A stretch of DNA of 64,000 nucleotides from Candidatus Binataceae bacterium (GTDB taxonomy: Bacteria; Desulfobacterota; Binatia; Binatales; Binataceae), in contig DATJMX010000037.1 of assembly GCA_035508495.1 (NCBI GenBank), positions 42,499-106,498 on the forward strand. Direction: 5' to 3'. Below the pieces are notes generated by a model, which saw only the letters and a list, made by a program, of their open reading frames with translations, made no database searches and was not told the DNA's origin. The position numbers were made by a program, and so were the translations under genes. Every line of letters begins with the position of its first letter. The first letter of the stretch is position 1. Shown here one piece after another: positions 39,813-49,800 of the stretch.

Positions 39813-39828
39813 TTCCAGAACTCTGGAA
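39813..39828. promoter_or_regulatory. Palindromic ArsR-type operator 2
   Basis: TTCCAGA-AC-TCTGGAA is a perfect 7-base inverted repeat with the same TTCCAG half-site as operator 1. Centre-to-centre distance from operator 1 is 25 bases. It sits between the predicted -35 and -10 elements. Confidence 0.7.
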
Positions 39829-40056
39829 CAATAGCTCGAAATTGACGCGTCTTTTCCGAATTTTATTCGCGTACCCGATGATGAAATATTCGGACGATGT
39901 TCGAGCCGAGGAGCAACAGGACTCGCGTCCTCGTTCGGCAGCGAGGCTTCGGTCTCAGCTTTACGGTTCCGGCCAGGTGGTTTTTCCCGCATCCAAGGCT
40001 GAAGCTTTTTGCGATCTGACTTGGACTCTCTATCCAGGCAACGAGGCCAGGCTCGT
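39829..40056. other. Spacer upstream of arsRC, no gene recognised
   Basis: Short open frames on both strands (39842-40060 plus, 39804-40076 minus) have no recognisable motif, no ribosome site, and run into the deacetylase gene. I see nothing else here apart from the operators and leader listed separately. Confidence 0.4.
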
Positions 40057-41049
40057 TTAGTCTTTCCCGCCAACAAAGTCGATAACCGACTGTACGTCCG
40101 TTACCCAGACAAGCTTTTGATCCTTGAAATGATCCAGGACTCGTCCGAGCGCGCGGGCGCCATCTGGCGTTCCGACCACAAAAGGATGAATTCCAATTGC
40201 TACTATCGAAGCCTCGTGATTGGGATGGCGCTTGGCCTCGTCGACCAGCTCATCCACGTAGTCTATCCACAGCTTCTCCAAGTCGGTCGCGTTTTTAAAG
40301 CGCTGCAAGTATTGGCCCATGTCGACAGTAACTGTCGGATAAGGAATCAGCACCAATGGTCCGGATCTGGTATCGAGCCTCGAAAGAAAATCGGAATCCA
40401 TGGCATCAAGAGAGTAGGTAATGCCCTCGGCAGTGACGGCCGAAAAAGTAAGCGCGTTTGGATACACGCTCGGACTTGACCAACCAGTTGATCGAATCTT
40501 TGTTTCTTTCTGGATCAGCTCCAGGGTCTTTTCAATATAGGTCTCCTGGCCCGCGAGACCTGATTGGAGAGGCAACAGTTCGGTCGAATTGTTCATACCA
40601 TGCGCGATAATCGGCGCCTTTGGAACCAAAGAGCGGAACTGTTTCCACACCGCGGGATATTGTTCGGGAAAATGGGCGTTTAGGGCTATGCTCAAGGGCA
40701 GAGAGCGCTCGTCGAAGAGTTGGCCGACTCGTGGGATTCCATTAGTTATTCCGTATTGACGGAATGATTCGTTCAAAAGGTCCGGATGACGCGCGACCGT
40801 GTCAGGCCTGAGATCCGGGCCCTGACCAATCCCCCACACCTCAACGTAGAGGACGAAACAAACTGCGACTTTTCTTCCGCCCGGCCATGCTGACACATGA
40901 ATTGGCCGGCGTGGCAACTCTGACATCCAATCAGTCCATGCCTGAGCTGCCGCGGGGATCATCGCCACGATCAGGCACGTGATTGTGAACCCGATAGTCG
41001 CGGCCGATCTTGGTTTTATCGCTGTATAATTGAGGTTTGTGGGAGCCAT
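40057..41049 (-). CDS. Polysaccharide-deacetylase/allantoinase-like protein
   Basis: A 330-residue protein with an N-terminal hydrophobic signal (about residues 18-36, TCLIVAMIPAAAQAW). The domain is NodB/PuuE-like: VAVCFVLYVEVWGIGQG corresponds to the first metal-motif region (here the usual Asp/Glu pair is YVEVW), LPLSIALNAHFPEQYP matches motif 2 of the PuuE subgroup, PIIAHGMNN supplies a His, and STGWSSPSVYPNAL is the motif-3 loop. Members deacetylate glycans or hydrolyse allantoin-type rings; the signal peptide favours an extracytoplasmic role. Last gene of a three-gene operon with porin and unknown secreted protein. The start has only a weak AAAGA ribosome site. Confidence 0.75.
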   Translation of the reverse strand: MAPTNLNYTAIKPRSAATIGFTITCLIVAMIPAAAQAWTDWMSELPRRPIHVSAWPGGRKVAVCFVLYVEVWGIGQGPDLRPDTVARHPDLLNESFRQYGITNGIPRVGQLFDERSLPLSIALNAHFPEQYPAVWKQFRSLVPKAPIIAHGMNNSTELLPLQSGLAGQETYIEKTLELIQKETKIRSTGWSSPSVYPNALTFSAVTAEGITYSLDAMDSDFLSRLDTRSGPLVLIPYPTVTVDMGQYLQRFKNATDLEKLWIDYVDELVDEAKRHPNHEASIVAIGIHPFVVGTPDGARALGRVLDHFKDQKLVWVTDVQSVIDFVGGKD

Positions 41050-41103
41050 CTTTCTTTGCTGCGTGCCTGTATTTCACTCAGTCCGGTAAATTTATATCGC
41101 TGC

Positions 41104-42537
41104 TCAGAATAGTATGATCAGCTGCGCGGTGGCCGTCACCACACCCTGAATGCGCGGATTAAGTCCGGGGTTCGGGATGTAACTTATCACAGGCTGAATG
41201 AACGAACTCCCTATGAGATGCGCCTGGTAGTAGCCCTGGAGCATTGCCTCATTGCTGCGAAAGCCATAACGCCGGTCAAGCCAGGACCACGCCAGTCCTA
41301 CACCCAGGGAATCTGATAACCGCCCCGGGATCGGTCCGAAGTCTGTCAGACCCAGGCCGAAGTAGCGGTTGATCAACATGGTATTCGATTGGTTGAAACC
41401 GAATTGATAAAAAGCCGAAACGCCACTGTCGTCAGTACCGGGCTCTCGATACCATAAGCGTTGCGAACCCAGGCTATAGGCTCCCTGCGCGCCCTCCTCG
41501 GCGACCTGGTACTCGGGTTTGGTCCCGCCCGGCAAAGACTCGTCGGGTCCGTATAGCTCGCCGGTTTGAATCCATCCGCCCACCGCGATCTTGCCCGGCA
41601 ATTTCTCCCGGCCAAGCAGCCAGCAATAGCCGCCCTCGCCGATAGTGAAGTAGTGGCCATCTAGCACTGGGGCTTCCTTGAGACCGGTTTGTGTTCCGTC
41701 AGCCAGGGCGCCGTCGTAGAAACCATAGGTGATATAAAACTTTTTGCTCGGCGCCCAGTTGGCCATAATCCCGTACGCGGAATTGTAGTATCCGGGCGCA
41801 ACGCCCAACATCGCCGGATTTATGAATATCGGAGTATAAGTAAGGCTCGTAACCGCTGGTATCATCCGCGCAGGATCTGAAACATCCACCGGTCGCGAGA
41901 CATTGTTGAAGTCGACCGTCGGGACGCTCTTGCCCGCTAGAACGATGAGCTTGTCTTCGAAAAGACTCTGTCTCCACACAAGCTGATAAAGCTCCGTGCG
42001 AACCAGAGGCGAAACCCCGGGCAGTCCGTCGTAACCTTGCACGACGCCTGCTTTCTCGTTGGCGTCCTCCCCATTGAATTCGAGCATCGAACAATCGACG
42101 GTTGCTCCCGGCAGCCCGACGATCCTGTCGAGATTCAGGTTGACGTTAAGAATCAACAGACTATTGAACGACCATGTTCGCGGCTTCTGTCCTCCCGTAA
42201 ACAAGTAGTCGGAATTTCCGGCCCACAGACCGCCGACTTTGATCCCCGACTCCGGCGTGAGTCCGAGCAGTCTGCCCAGCAGCCCGGTCCCTGGGAACGG
42301 ATTCGAGGCCCCCGGGTTGGCCGCTATGGCAGGCGGGCGCTCAGTGAACAATGCAGAAACGGTTGACGAGGATGTCGCGCTGGGCGACGTTGCCGGCTGG
42401 GAACCGTCACTATGTGCCGGTCCGGGCGATGTGGCGCACAACGCGATGATGCACGGCAGCCCAAATACCAGTCTGGCGCGGCGGCTCCCAATCGCGCGAC
42501 CCACACGCGTCCAGGATTGCGAGCGCTTCACCGGCAC
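41104..42537 (-). CDS. OprB-type carbohydrate-selective porin
   Basis: A 477-residue protein starting at GTG 42537. The N-terminus is basic then hydrophobic (RARLVFGLPCIIALCATSPG, cleavage near PAHSD). A Thr/Ser-rich linker precedes an OprB-like beta-barrel: GIKVGGLWAGNSDYLF, TWSFNSLLILNVNLNL, YYNSAYGIMANWAPSKKFYI, SAFYQFGFNQSN, and a C-terminal Phe (AQLIILF), the usual outer-membrane insertion signal. OprB porins take up sugars. It follows the unknown secreted protein gene by six bases and precedes the deacetylase gene by 54 bases, so the operon seems devoted to an extracellular glycan or sugar. Confidence 0.85.
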   Translation of the reverse strand: MPVKRSQSWTRVGRAIGSRRARLVFGLPCIIALCATSPGPAHSDGSQPATSPSATSSSTVSALFTERPPAIAANPGASNPFPGTGLLGRLLGLTPESGIKVGGLWAGNSDYLFTGGQKPRTWSFNSLLILNVNLNLDRIVGLPGATVDCSMLEFNGEDANEKAGVVQGYDGLPGVSPLVRTELYQLVWRQSLFEDKLIVLAGKSVPTVDFNNVSRPVDVSDPARMIPAVTSLTYTPIFINPAMLGVAPGYYNSAYGIMANWAPSKKFYITYGFYDGALADGTQTGLKEAPVLDGHYFTIGEGGYCWLLGREKLPGKIAVGGWIQTGELYGPDESLPGGTKPEYQVAEEGAQGAYSLGSQRLWYREPGTDDSGVSAFYQFGFNQSNTMLINRYFGLGLTDFGPIPGRLSDSLGVGLAWSWLDRRYGFRSNEAMLQGYYQAHLIGSSFIQPVISYIPNPGLNPRIQGVVTATAQLIILF

Positions 42538-42543
42538 CCCAAT

Positions 42544-43665
42544 CTACTTGATCTGTTGGATCGTCGCGGGGCCCTCACCCTGGCTCGGATCGATGCGGAA
42601 TGGCCATTCGTTGGAATGGAAAGGGACCAGTGGCGGCAAGAAGATCGGCAGGCCGTACTTTTTGTCTTCTGCCTCGATCGCCAGGCGGCCGTCACCGCCC
42701 ATCAGCTCGTAGTCCATGAGGTAGTAGCTACCGAAGAAGACTTTGCCGACTGAGCGATCGGCCACAGTTCGAATCAGCACGTTGAGCATTTGGTCGGGAG
42801 TAGTGACGAAATCGGAAGTTTCGAAAAGGAAAAGGCGGGTGTTCATCGCTTCTTTGCCAAAGAACTGTGCCAGCACGCTGAAGATCACATTATTCTGACG
42901 CGCTACATATAGCGTATTGCTGATTGCATAGGTATTGTCCCATTCAGGACCGAGCATCTCCTTCCAGTCCTTCAACACCTTCATCCAATGTTCCACCTGG
43001 ATCGTCGCACCCCAGTGAATGTTTTTCTCTAGAAAAGGTTTCACTTGATCTGCATAACTCTGAATATCCGCAAACGAGTAAGTTCCCCGGCTCATGCATT
43101 CGTCCATGAACTTGATATTTGCCCTGAGAACGTCGATTTCATTCTGTCGCCATCCCGGACTGAGTTCACTCGCGTCGATGGTGCCTAACGCAGTTTGATT
43201 GGCGGCACGAAACGCCGCCATCGGCCCCATCCAGGAATGATCGGCAACAGTGCCGAGGTGCGAACCCGTCAATTCAAATATCGCAAGCGCAGAATGACCG
43301 ACTGATTTGAGGATTTGATATTGGACCGGGACTGGCGGCGCTTCCAGCGGCGCTTGGCCGGGGCGGTAGAGAATAAATCTGCCGCCCTCGTTGCTGAACA
43401 GGCCCATGACGATCGGATGCTGTGCCTCGAAGTTCTTCTGATATTTGGCGAGGGCGTCGTCGTAAATGCCAAACATCGCGAGGTCCAACGACAACAGGTT
43501 CTGCGTCGCGGTCTGCGCCGAAGGGCGGGACTCTTCGTCGCCCACGATGATGTTCATATAGTCGGGAAGGCCCAGTTGCGCGGCCGATTCGGCGAAGCAT
43601 CGGCCGGCCGCGGCCGTTGCAAGTCCGAGCGCCAGCATCAAAGCAAAATACTGTGGCTTTTTCAT
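42544..43665 (-). CDS. Secreted protein of unknown function in porin operon
   Basis: A 373-residue protein with a clear signal peptide (MKKPQYFALMLALGLATAAA, cleavage near CFAES). The mature part has no domain I recognise: PDYMNIIVGDEESRPS, GLFSNEGGRFILYRPGQ, ELTGSHLGTVADHSWMGP, QNNVIFSVLAQFFGKEAM. It contains several aromatic and glycine-rich stretches, one candidate metal-type pattern (HLGTVADH), and no transmembrane segment after the signal. Start ATG 43665 has AAAGGG upstream. It is first in the porin/deacetylase operon, so a role in binding or hydrolysing the same extracellular substrate is plausible. Confidence 0.7.
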   Translation of the reverse strand: MKKPQYFALMLALGLATAAAGRCFAESAAQLGLPDYMNIIVGDEESRPSAQTATQNLLSLDLAMFGIYDDALAKYQKNFEAQHPIVMGLFSNEGGRFILYRPGQAPLEAPPVPVQYQILKSVGHSALAIFELTGSHLGTVADHSWMGPMAAFRAANQTALGTIDASELSPGWRQNEIDVLRANIKFMDECMSRGTYSFADIQSYADQVKPFLEKNIHWGATIQVEHWMKVLKDWKEMLGPEWDNTYAISNTLYVARQNNVIFSVLAQFFGKEAMNTRLFLFETSDFVTTPDQMLNVLIRTVADRSVGKVFFGSYYLMDYELMGGDGRLAIEAEDKKYGLPIFLPPLVPFHSNEWPFRIDPSQGEGPATIQQIK

Positions 43666-44371
43666 AGGCCCTTTTTCGCTTCAATTCTCCTTCGAAAATG
43701 CTTCAACCACGAAAGCCCGAAAACCAGCAGACAGTAGCTAAAAACTACATGAACTCGCAATGGCTATTGACATCCTGTGGAGATTTGCAATAGCGCACGA
43801 GAGCCCCTCTGGAGCAGCGTTCTCTGCCAGTCTTGGCGAAGAAACATGTCGAGCCAAAAAAGGATTGTCCTTCGACTGGCGAGTATATTTCGTTGCCGAT
43901 GAATTTTGCCCAACTATTGAATCTCCACTCATGCGGCGGCTTGAGCGGTTCCGGCGCAGGCCTTCGACCGCCGCATCAAAACTACCCGCCACGTCACGAA
44001 GCGGCGCCTACCGAGATGCGCCACCCATAATTTGTTAACCGATGCCTGGACCGCTGCGGCACTGGTGGCGTGAGAAAGGTACAGCAGTTGCACTTTTGCA
44101 ATCTAATACCAGCATCTCAAGGCTATTAGAATGAGATATTATCTATATCGATAAACAATATGTTTTAGGCGCTGTGGAATAAATTTAATCGTTAAAGCTT
44201 GTCGTAGCCGAACTCAAATGATAACACACTGGCTGTTAACCTGACGCTGACTACAAGAGAAAAAGCGACCGAGCTCATTTGGCCTGGTCCCGTGCGCACG
44301 GCGTACGCGCGAAAGTTCAGTTTATCGCCCATAAGCCGGCCCGGTACCTGGAGGGGAAGGATCAAATTCGG
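43666..44371. other. AT-rich spacer between the porin operon and the S53 peptidase
   Basis: About 700 bases. The stretch 44095-44240 is distinctly AT-rich compared with its surroundings (TATTATCTATATCGATAAAC) and probably holds promoters. Overlapping open frames at 43738-44038 on both strands show no family resemblance and no ribosome site. No gene is assigned. Confidence 0.45.
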
Positions 44372-46345
44372 ATGTCAACAGGATCCGTCAGGCATAAATC
44401 GCGTCTAATTGTAGCATTATTGGGGCCGCTGGCACTTCTGATATTCGCCTGGGAGCGGACGCTTCCGCAGGCCGCCGCACCACGCAAAACGCTTCTCACT
44501 AACTATTGGAATTGGGCAGCGGCGCCGCCCGACATGGAGGTCCATCTGACGGCGGCCCTCAGCTTGCGCCACGCTGCCGAAATGGAGAGCCTCAAAAATC
44601 AACTCGAAGAAGCGGGTTCTCCGCAGTTCCACAAATGGTTGACCAGTGCTGAATTTGAACGTCGGTTTGGCCCCACCTCTGAGCAAATGAAAGCGGTGAC
44701 CGATTGGCTCAGTAGCAGGGGGTTCGATATCGAATCCGCTGATCTGGGCAAATCGGAAGTGAGGTTTGACGGATCGGTTGCACGGGTGCAACAGGCCTTG
44801 GGCGTCAGGTTTGTTAGCAACGGCTCTCTGTATGCCAACCTGAACGAGCCCCGGATTCCCGCGAGCCTGTCGGGATCGGTGGTGGCGTTTCTCGGGCTGG
44901 ATAACCTCGCTTCACGAAAGTCGAGAATTGCTGAGACTGGAGCGGGGCGGGATTATCTAATCCCCGGCGGTACTTCAAGTCCGCATTTTGGCCCGCAGGA
45001 CATGTGGCACTTTTACGACGAGACGCCTCCCATCAATTCCCAGGGTAAGTCTAGCGGCGCCAACGGCGGGACTTTAGGCCCCGACTGTATCGCACTGCTC
45101 GAATACGACACTTTGCCGACGGTTCCATCGCCAACACCCACGCCAGCGGTACCAGAAGACTGTTCGTTAGCGCCGGCGGCGATTGCTACGGACACCGGCG
45201 TAGTGAACACCTTTACCAACCAGTTCTGCCTTCCCGAGGCGAGGATTACATTTGTTTACACCGATCCATCTACACCGCCCGGGCAGCCGTCCGACAATGA
45301 ACCAAACCTGGATGTTGATTGGGCTCATGCGATCGCGCCCAACACGCCGATCAAGGTCTATGTTGCAACCATTCCCCACTCGACGACGCCCGCACTGGAT
45401 ACGCTGAGGGCCGCGGTTACCGATCCGCGTCTTTGCGGCGCAATCAGTTCGAGTATTGACGACCGTGGAGCAGCCGGTAGCGCCTCCCCATGCCCGAGCC
45501 GGTCGCTGATTCAGGTTTACGAAGACCTCGAGGCGCGAGCGGTGATGCAAGGCCAGACCGTGTTCCACTCATCTGGAGACTACGGCGCAAACTACGTCTG
45601 CGGACAGCCCGGGAATCAATCCGGTCCGACCGGAAAGCAGCCCAGTATCGAGGAGAGTTTTGCCAGTTCCGACGTGACGGTGGTTGGCGGCACGGAGTTC
45701 CAGCCGGAGTATGACAGCGACGGCAATGATGTCTCAGTGCTGACGAAGAACTTCGAGCAGGTATGGCAGTTTGCCACGCCGCTGCCGACACCCGTTGCGA
45801 CACCGACCAAAGGCGCCAGCGGCGGAGGAATAAGCACGGTTATTCCTCGGCCCCTCTGGCAACTAGGCATCATTCCATACGGTTTGAAAAGGCCGCCTAC
45901 GATGCGGGCCGTGCCCGATGTCTCGATCGCAGCCAGCGGAGACTCCCCAGGATATTGGGTTGCAACTACCAACACTGTGCTGCAGGGGGTCGGTCTGACT
46001 TGCGACGATAATAATTCAACCTGCTTCGCCTCCGTTGGTGGAACGAGCGCCAGTTCACCGGTGTGGGCAGGTATCTCGCGACTGATCGCGCAGCACCGGA
46101 TTGAACAGCATCTAGGTAGCCGGTTTCTGGGCAACATCAATCCGCAACTCTATCTGCTTGCCGCGCTGAGGAGTCGCGCGCTGGTTGATGTTTCGGTGCC
46201 TGGCAGCAACTGCACGGTGGATTCGTCTGGCGTGTGCGGAACTCCCAACCTTTATCTGATCGGACCGGGATACGATTTGGGCACTGGCCTTGGCAGTCCT
46301 GATATCGACAAACTGGTTGCGGCATTCGGATTCCCACTACCGTAA
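44372..46345 (+). CDS. S53 family (sedolisin/kumamolisin-type) peptidase
   Basis: From ATG 44372 (GGAGGGGAAGG upstream; the frame continues to 44279 without homology) the product is 657 residues. A signal-anchor-like hydrophobic stretch (about 10-28) is followed by the S53 activation domain (about 55-195: EAGSPQFHKWLTSAEFERRF, RVQQALGVRF). The catalytic domain has the Glu/Asp pair in NEPNLDVDWAHAIAP, the oxyanion Asp in FHSSGDYGA, and the Ser in VGGTSASSPVWAG. The C-terminal calcium region is GYDLGTGLGSPD. Family enzymes are acid-active endopeptidases secreted as zymogens. It lies next to a second, larger S53 gene. Confidence 0.92.
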   Translation: MSTGSVRHKSRLIVALLGPLALLIFAWERTLPQAAAPRKTLLTNYWNWAAAPPDMEVHLTAALSLRHAAEMESLKNQLEEAGSPQFHKWLTSAEFERRFGPTSEQMKAVTDWLSSRGFDIESADLGKSEVRFDGSVARVQQALGVRFVSNGSLYANLNEPRIPASLSGSVVAFLGLDNLASRKSRIAETGAGRDYLIPGGTSSPHFGPQDMWHFYDETPPINSQGKSSGANGGTLGPDCIALLEYDTLPTVPSPTPTPAVPEDCSLAPAAIATDTGVVNTFTNQFCLPEARITFVYTDPSTPPGQPSDNEPNLDVDWAHAIAPNTPIKVYVATIPHSTTPALDTLRAAVTDPRLCGAISSSIDDRGAAGSASPCPSRSLIQVYEDLEARAVMQGQTVFHSSGDYGANYVCGQPGNQSGPTGKQPSIEESFASSDVTVVGGTEFQPEYDSDGNDVSVLTKNFEQVWQFATPLPTPVATPTKGASGGGISTVIPRPLWQLGIIPYGLKRPPTMRAVPDVSIAASGDSPGYWVATTNTVLQGVGLTCDDNNSTCFASVGGTSASSPVWAGISRLIAQHRIEQHLGSRFLGNINPQLYLLAALRSRALVDVSVPGSNCTVDSSGVCGTPNLYLIGPGYDLGTGLGSPDIDKLVAAFGFPLP

Positions 46346-46349
46346 GTCT

Positions 46350-46558
46350 CGCGCTGCGCCACACGGTCGGGAAGAGCTTCATGTCAACGCCAACCTCGGC
46401 CACGATCACGCTGGCCACCGTTGCGCTAACTCCCGCGATGGTCACGAGCCGCTCGATGACGGCGCGAAAAGGACTCAAGCGCAGCCTCGATCTGCGCCTC
46501 GAACTCGCCAACCGCCTTACAGGTGCTCAACCATGTCCAAATGCTGCTTGAACAGCCA
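46350..46558 (-). pseudogene. IS110-family transposase C-terminal remnant
   Basis: On the minus strand, WLFKQHLDMVEHL and, in another frame, EFEAQIEAALESF, then VIERLVTIAGVSATVASVIV and AEVGVDMKLFPT. This is the IS110 C-terminal transposase_20 region (LxTIPGV, then A-x-x-LLAEIG-D-M-x-x-F-x-S). At least one frameshift or stop separates the blocks and both ends are missing. IS110 elements have no inverted repeats, so boundaries cannot be seen. The remainder of the 46346-46819 spacer shows nothing further. Confidence 0.55.
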
Positions 46559-46819
46559 AATCGTCTGTAAACTCAAAGCAGTTCTCTCGACAGATTGTCA
46601 TTCATGGCCGGTTGCTCAAAGCGCGCTGATGCGTCACTTAGCTGCGCGGCGCGGCAGAGCGTCTTACTGGCTAAACCACTCGAGCGTGAGGCGCGTGGCC
46701 TCGTGGTAGTTATCGAATGGTCTAATGCACGCCCCAACTTTGCATTCTTCACCTTACGTTGTTTTCTGCACCACTTTCTCGGTTATGGCGGGAGGAGCGG
46801 CCGACGAGGGTATCCAAGG

Positions 46820-49800
46820 ATGAGCCGCAAATTCGTCGGATTGAATTCAGCACGATGGCTGGCTGCCGCATCGTTGTTGTTTTTCCTGAACGCGGTTGCC
46901 TACGCTTCGCAGTCCAGGTATCAGCAGCAGGAATTTCCTCTACAGATGGCGCGGATTCCCGGCCACGTCCTGGGCGTGCTGCCGACGGCCATCAAGCTGG
47001 CGCCATCTCCGGACGAACCGAACCAATCGCTCACTCTGACAATCGTTCTGCATCACGATGATGAGCAGGGCTTCGCGGAATATTTTCGAGAGGTCTACGA
47101 TCCAGATTCGGAGAACTTCGGCAAGTTCCTCACACAAGAACAGATCGCGGATCGATTCGGCCCTACGCGAGCCCGCTATGAATCGATTCTAAGATACCTG
47201 GACAACTGCGATTTGCGCCTGATTGAAGGCTCGACCAGTCGGCTGACGATCGAGGCGCGCGGGACCCGCCGGCAGGTCGAGCAAACCTTCATCGTTCATA
47301 TTGGCGATTACCAACTCGGCGGGCAGAGGTTCTACGCCAACGACGTCGATCCATCTTTGCCAATAGACCTTGCCTCCGGCGTAGAGGCCGTGATCGGACT
47401 CAATAATCTTCCCAGGCCGGAGCATGGCTCCGAGCAGATTCCAGTTGCTGGCCTGACCGGGGCCGGTATAAGTGCGTCCATCGGGATAGACGCGGTCTTG
47501 ACCGGATCGCTGGCCTTGGGCGGTTTTGCGATAGCGCTGGGCTTCATCATACTTATTGCCACGCTTCTTCTCATTCTTGGATTGCTGCTTTATTCGGAAG
47601 GATCGCTACAGACCGAGGCGCAACTTCGCGCGAACGTTGACCCTCCCACACCGCCGCCCGGCTCCGGCCAGACCGTCGGTCTGCTCGAATTCGACAGTTT
47701 CAACCAGGGCGACGTAAGCGACTACATCAACCTGGTCTCAACCGCCGCCAGTCTGGCCGGATTTTCGTCGCCTGATATCAACAATCTGACCAAGATCGAT
47801 GTAGACGGTGGCGTTCCAGTCGGCCCGGGCGAAAGCGAAGTCCTGATAGACATCGATGACGTGATGACGATCGCGCCCGGCGCGAAGGTCACGGTTTACG
47901 ATGCGCCGTTTTCCGGCGCTGGCAGTTTCCAATCCGTTCTGAGCCAGATGATCGACGACAAGGTCAACATCATCAGCAACAGTTGGGCGTACTGCGAGGA
48001 TCAGACCACGCTCGCCGATGTCACCAGCATCGATACGCTGGTGCAACAAGCGGGAGTGGCCGGTATCAGCGTGTTCAGCGGCAGCGGTGATAACGGAAGC
48101 ACCTGCCTCGACGGCAGCCCGAATACCGTGGCGGTGCCGGCAGATTCGCCCAACCTGACCGCCGTCGGCGGCAGTTCGATGACCGTCGGCCCCGGACTTA
48201 CTTATGGCAGCGAGACATGGTGGAACGGCTCCAACTCGGTACCCGTCACCGGTCAAGGCGGATTCGGCGTAAGCAAGTTCTTTAGCGCCCCGCCGTATCA
48301 GAGCGGATTTAGCGGCACGAAGCGCTCAGTACCGGATGTCGTAACCAATGCCGACCCCGCCCAGGGGATGCTCATATGCCAGGCCGACAATGGCGGATGC
48401 CCCAACGGCACGCTTAACGGCGGGACCAGCATGGCCGCGCCCAGTTGGGCGGCTTATACCGCGGCGCTCAATCAAAAGATCGGCAAAGAGCTGGGGTTCC
48501 TGAACCCGCAGATCTATCCGCTTTCAAACAGTGGCGCGTTTCACATCCCGGCCTCGATGGGCAGCGACTTCGCGCATGTTGGACTGGGCTCGCCCAGCTT
48601 GGGGGCGCTATACCTTCAACTTACCGGCCAGAGTTCAGGTGCGGTGAGCGCCACCGTCTCCCAGGTGGGAGTGTATCTTGCCCCGGGTTCGATCGCGCCC
48701 TCCGGCAACGGCGCACCAGCCGACGGCAACACGCAGGAATTCGTCTCGGTGGTGCTCGCTGACGCAAATGGATTCCGTGTCCCCGGAAAGACGGTCAGCA
48801 TTACACCCAATAATGGCTCGAGCGCGCAGATTTCCACTATAAGAGCGGTTACCGATTCCACTAACGGCTCGGCGCTGTTCAGCGTCACCGATACCGTCTC
48901 GGAGAGCGTGACTTTCACTGCAACCGATACCACCGACAATATCCAGCTCACGCCGAGCGTCACGCCCACGGCGATCTTCGTCACGCCGGCTGCCGCTTCG
49001 GCGGGTCTCACGGCGCTGCCGAGCACGGTGACCGCCGATGGCAAGACCGCCGCCACTATCACGGTGACCCTCCAGGATTCGCTGGGCCGCCCGACGCCCG
49101 GCAAACTCATACAGATTTCGCAGACCGGTGGTAACTCTGTGATTAGCGGATCCAATCCACCAGTCACCAACTCGAACGGAATGATCCAGTTGACCGCGGT
49201 CGACTCGAACAACGAGACCATCACCTATTCGGCGATTGACGTGACCGATGGCAACCTGCCGTTCCCGCAGACCGCATCGGTGACTTTCAGCAATGCGCCC
49301 GAGCCCGGGTGCTCGAATACATTCGATGCGGCTCCCGGATTCGTCGCGCAGCCGTACGCCACCGGATTTCTCGCGCAGAACTTCTGTGTCGGAAGCATCT
49401 GCATCACCGGATGCCCCGGGGCATTCGGCGTCGCGTTCGATTCGAACGGCAACCTGTACGCCGTCGATCAGCCGACCGGCGACATCTACAAGTTCCCTCC
49501 CGGCGGCGGCGTGGCGGGTACAAGTACCCTGCTGACTCAAACTCCGCTGACGACGCTCGACACGGTGCGAATCGACAGCCATGACAATCTGTATGGCGGC
49601 CTCAACGCCACCAACACCGGCAGTGCCTTCGACTATACCAAGGGTGCCGTTGTTCAGATCGATACCACGAGCGGCAACGTCACACGCACCGTTGCGTCGA
49701 ACCTCATCTGCCCGGGTATCATCTCGATCGATCCGTTGAGCGGCGACATTTTCGCCGATGACAATTGCAACGGCGAGGGCCTCAACAACAGCTCGATGTG

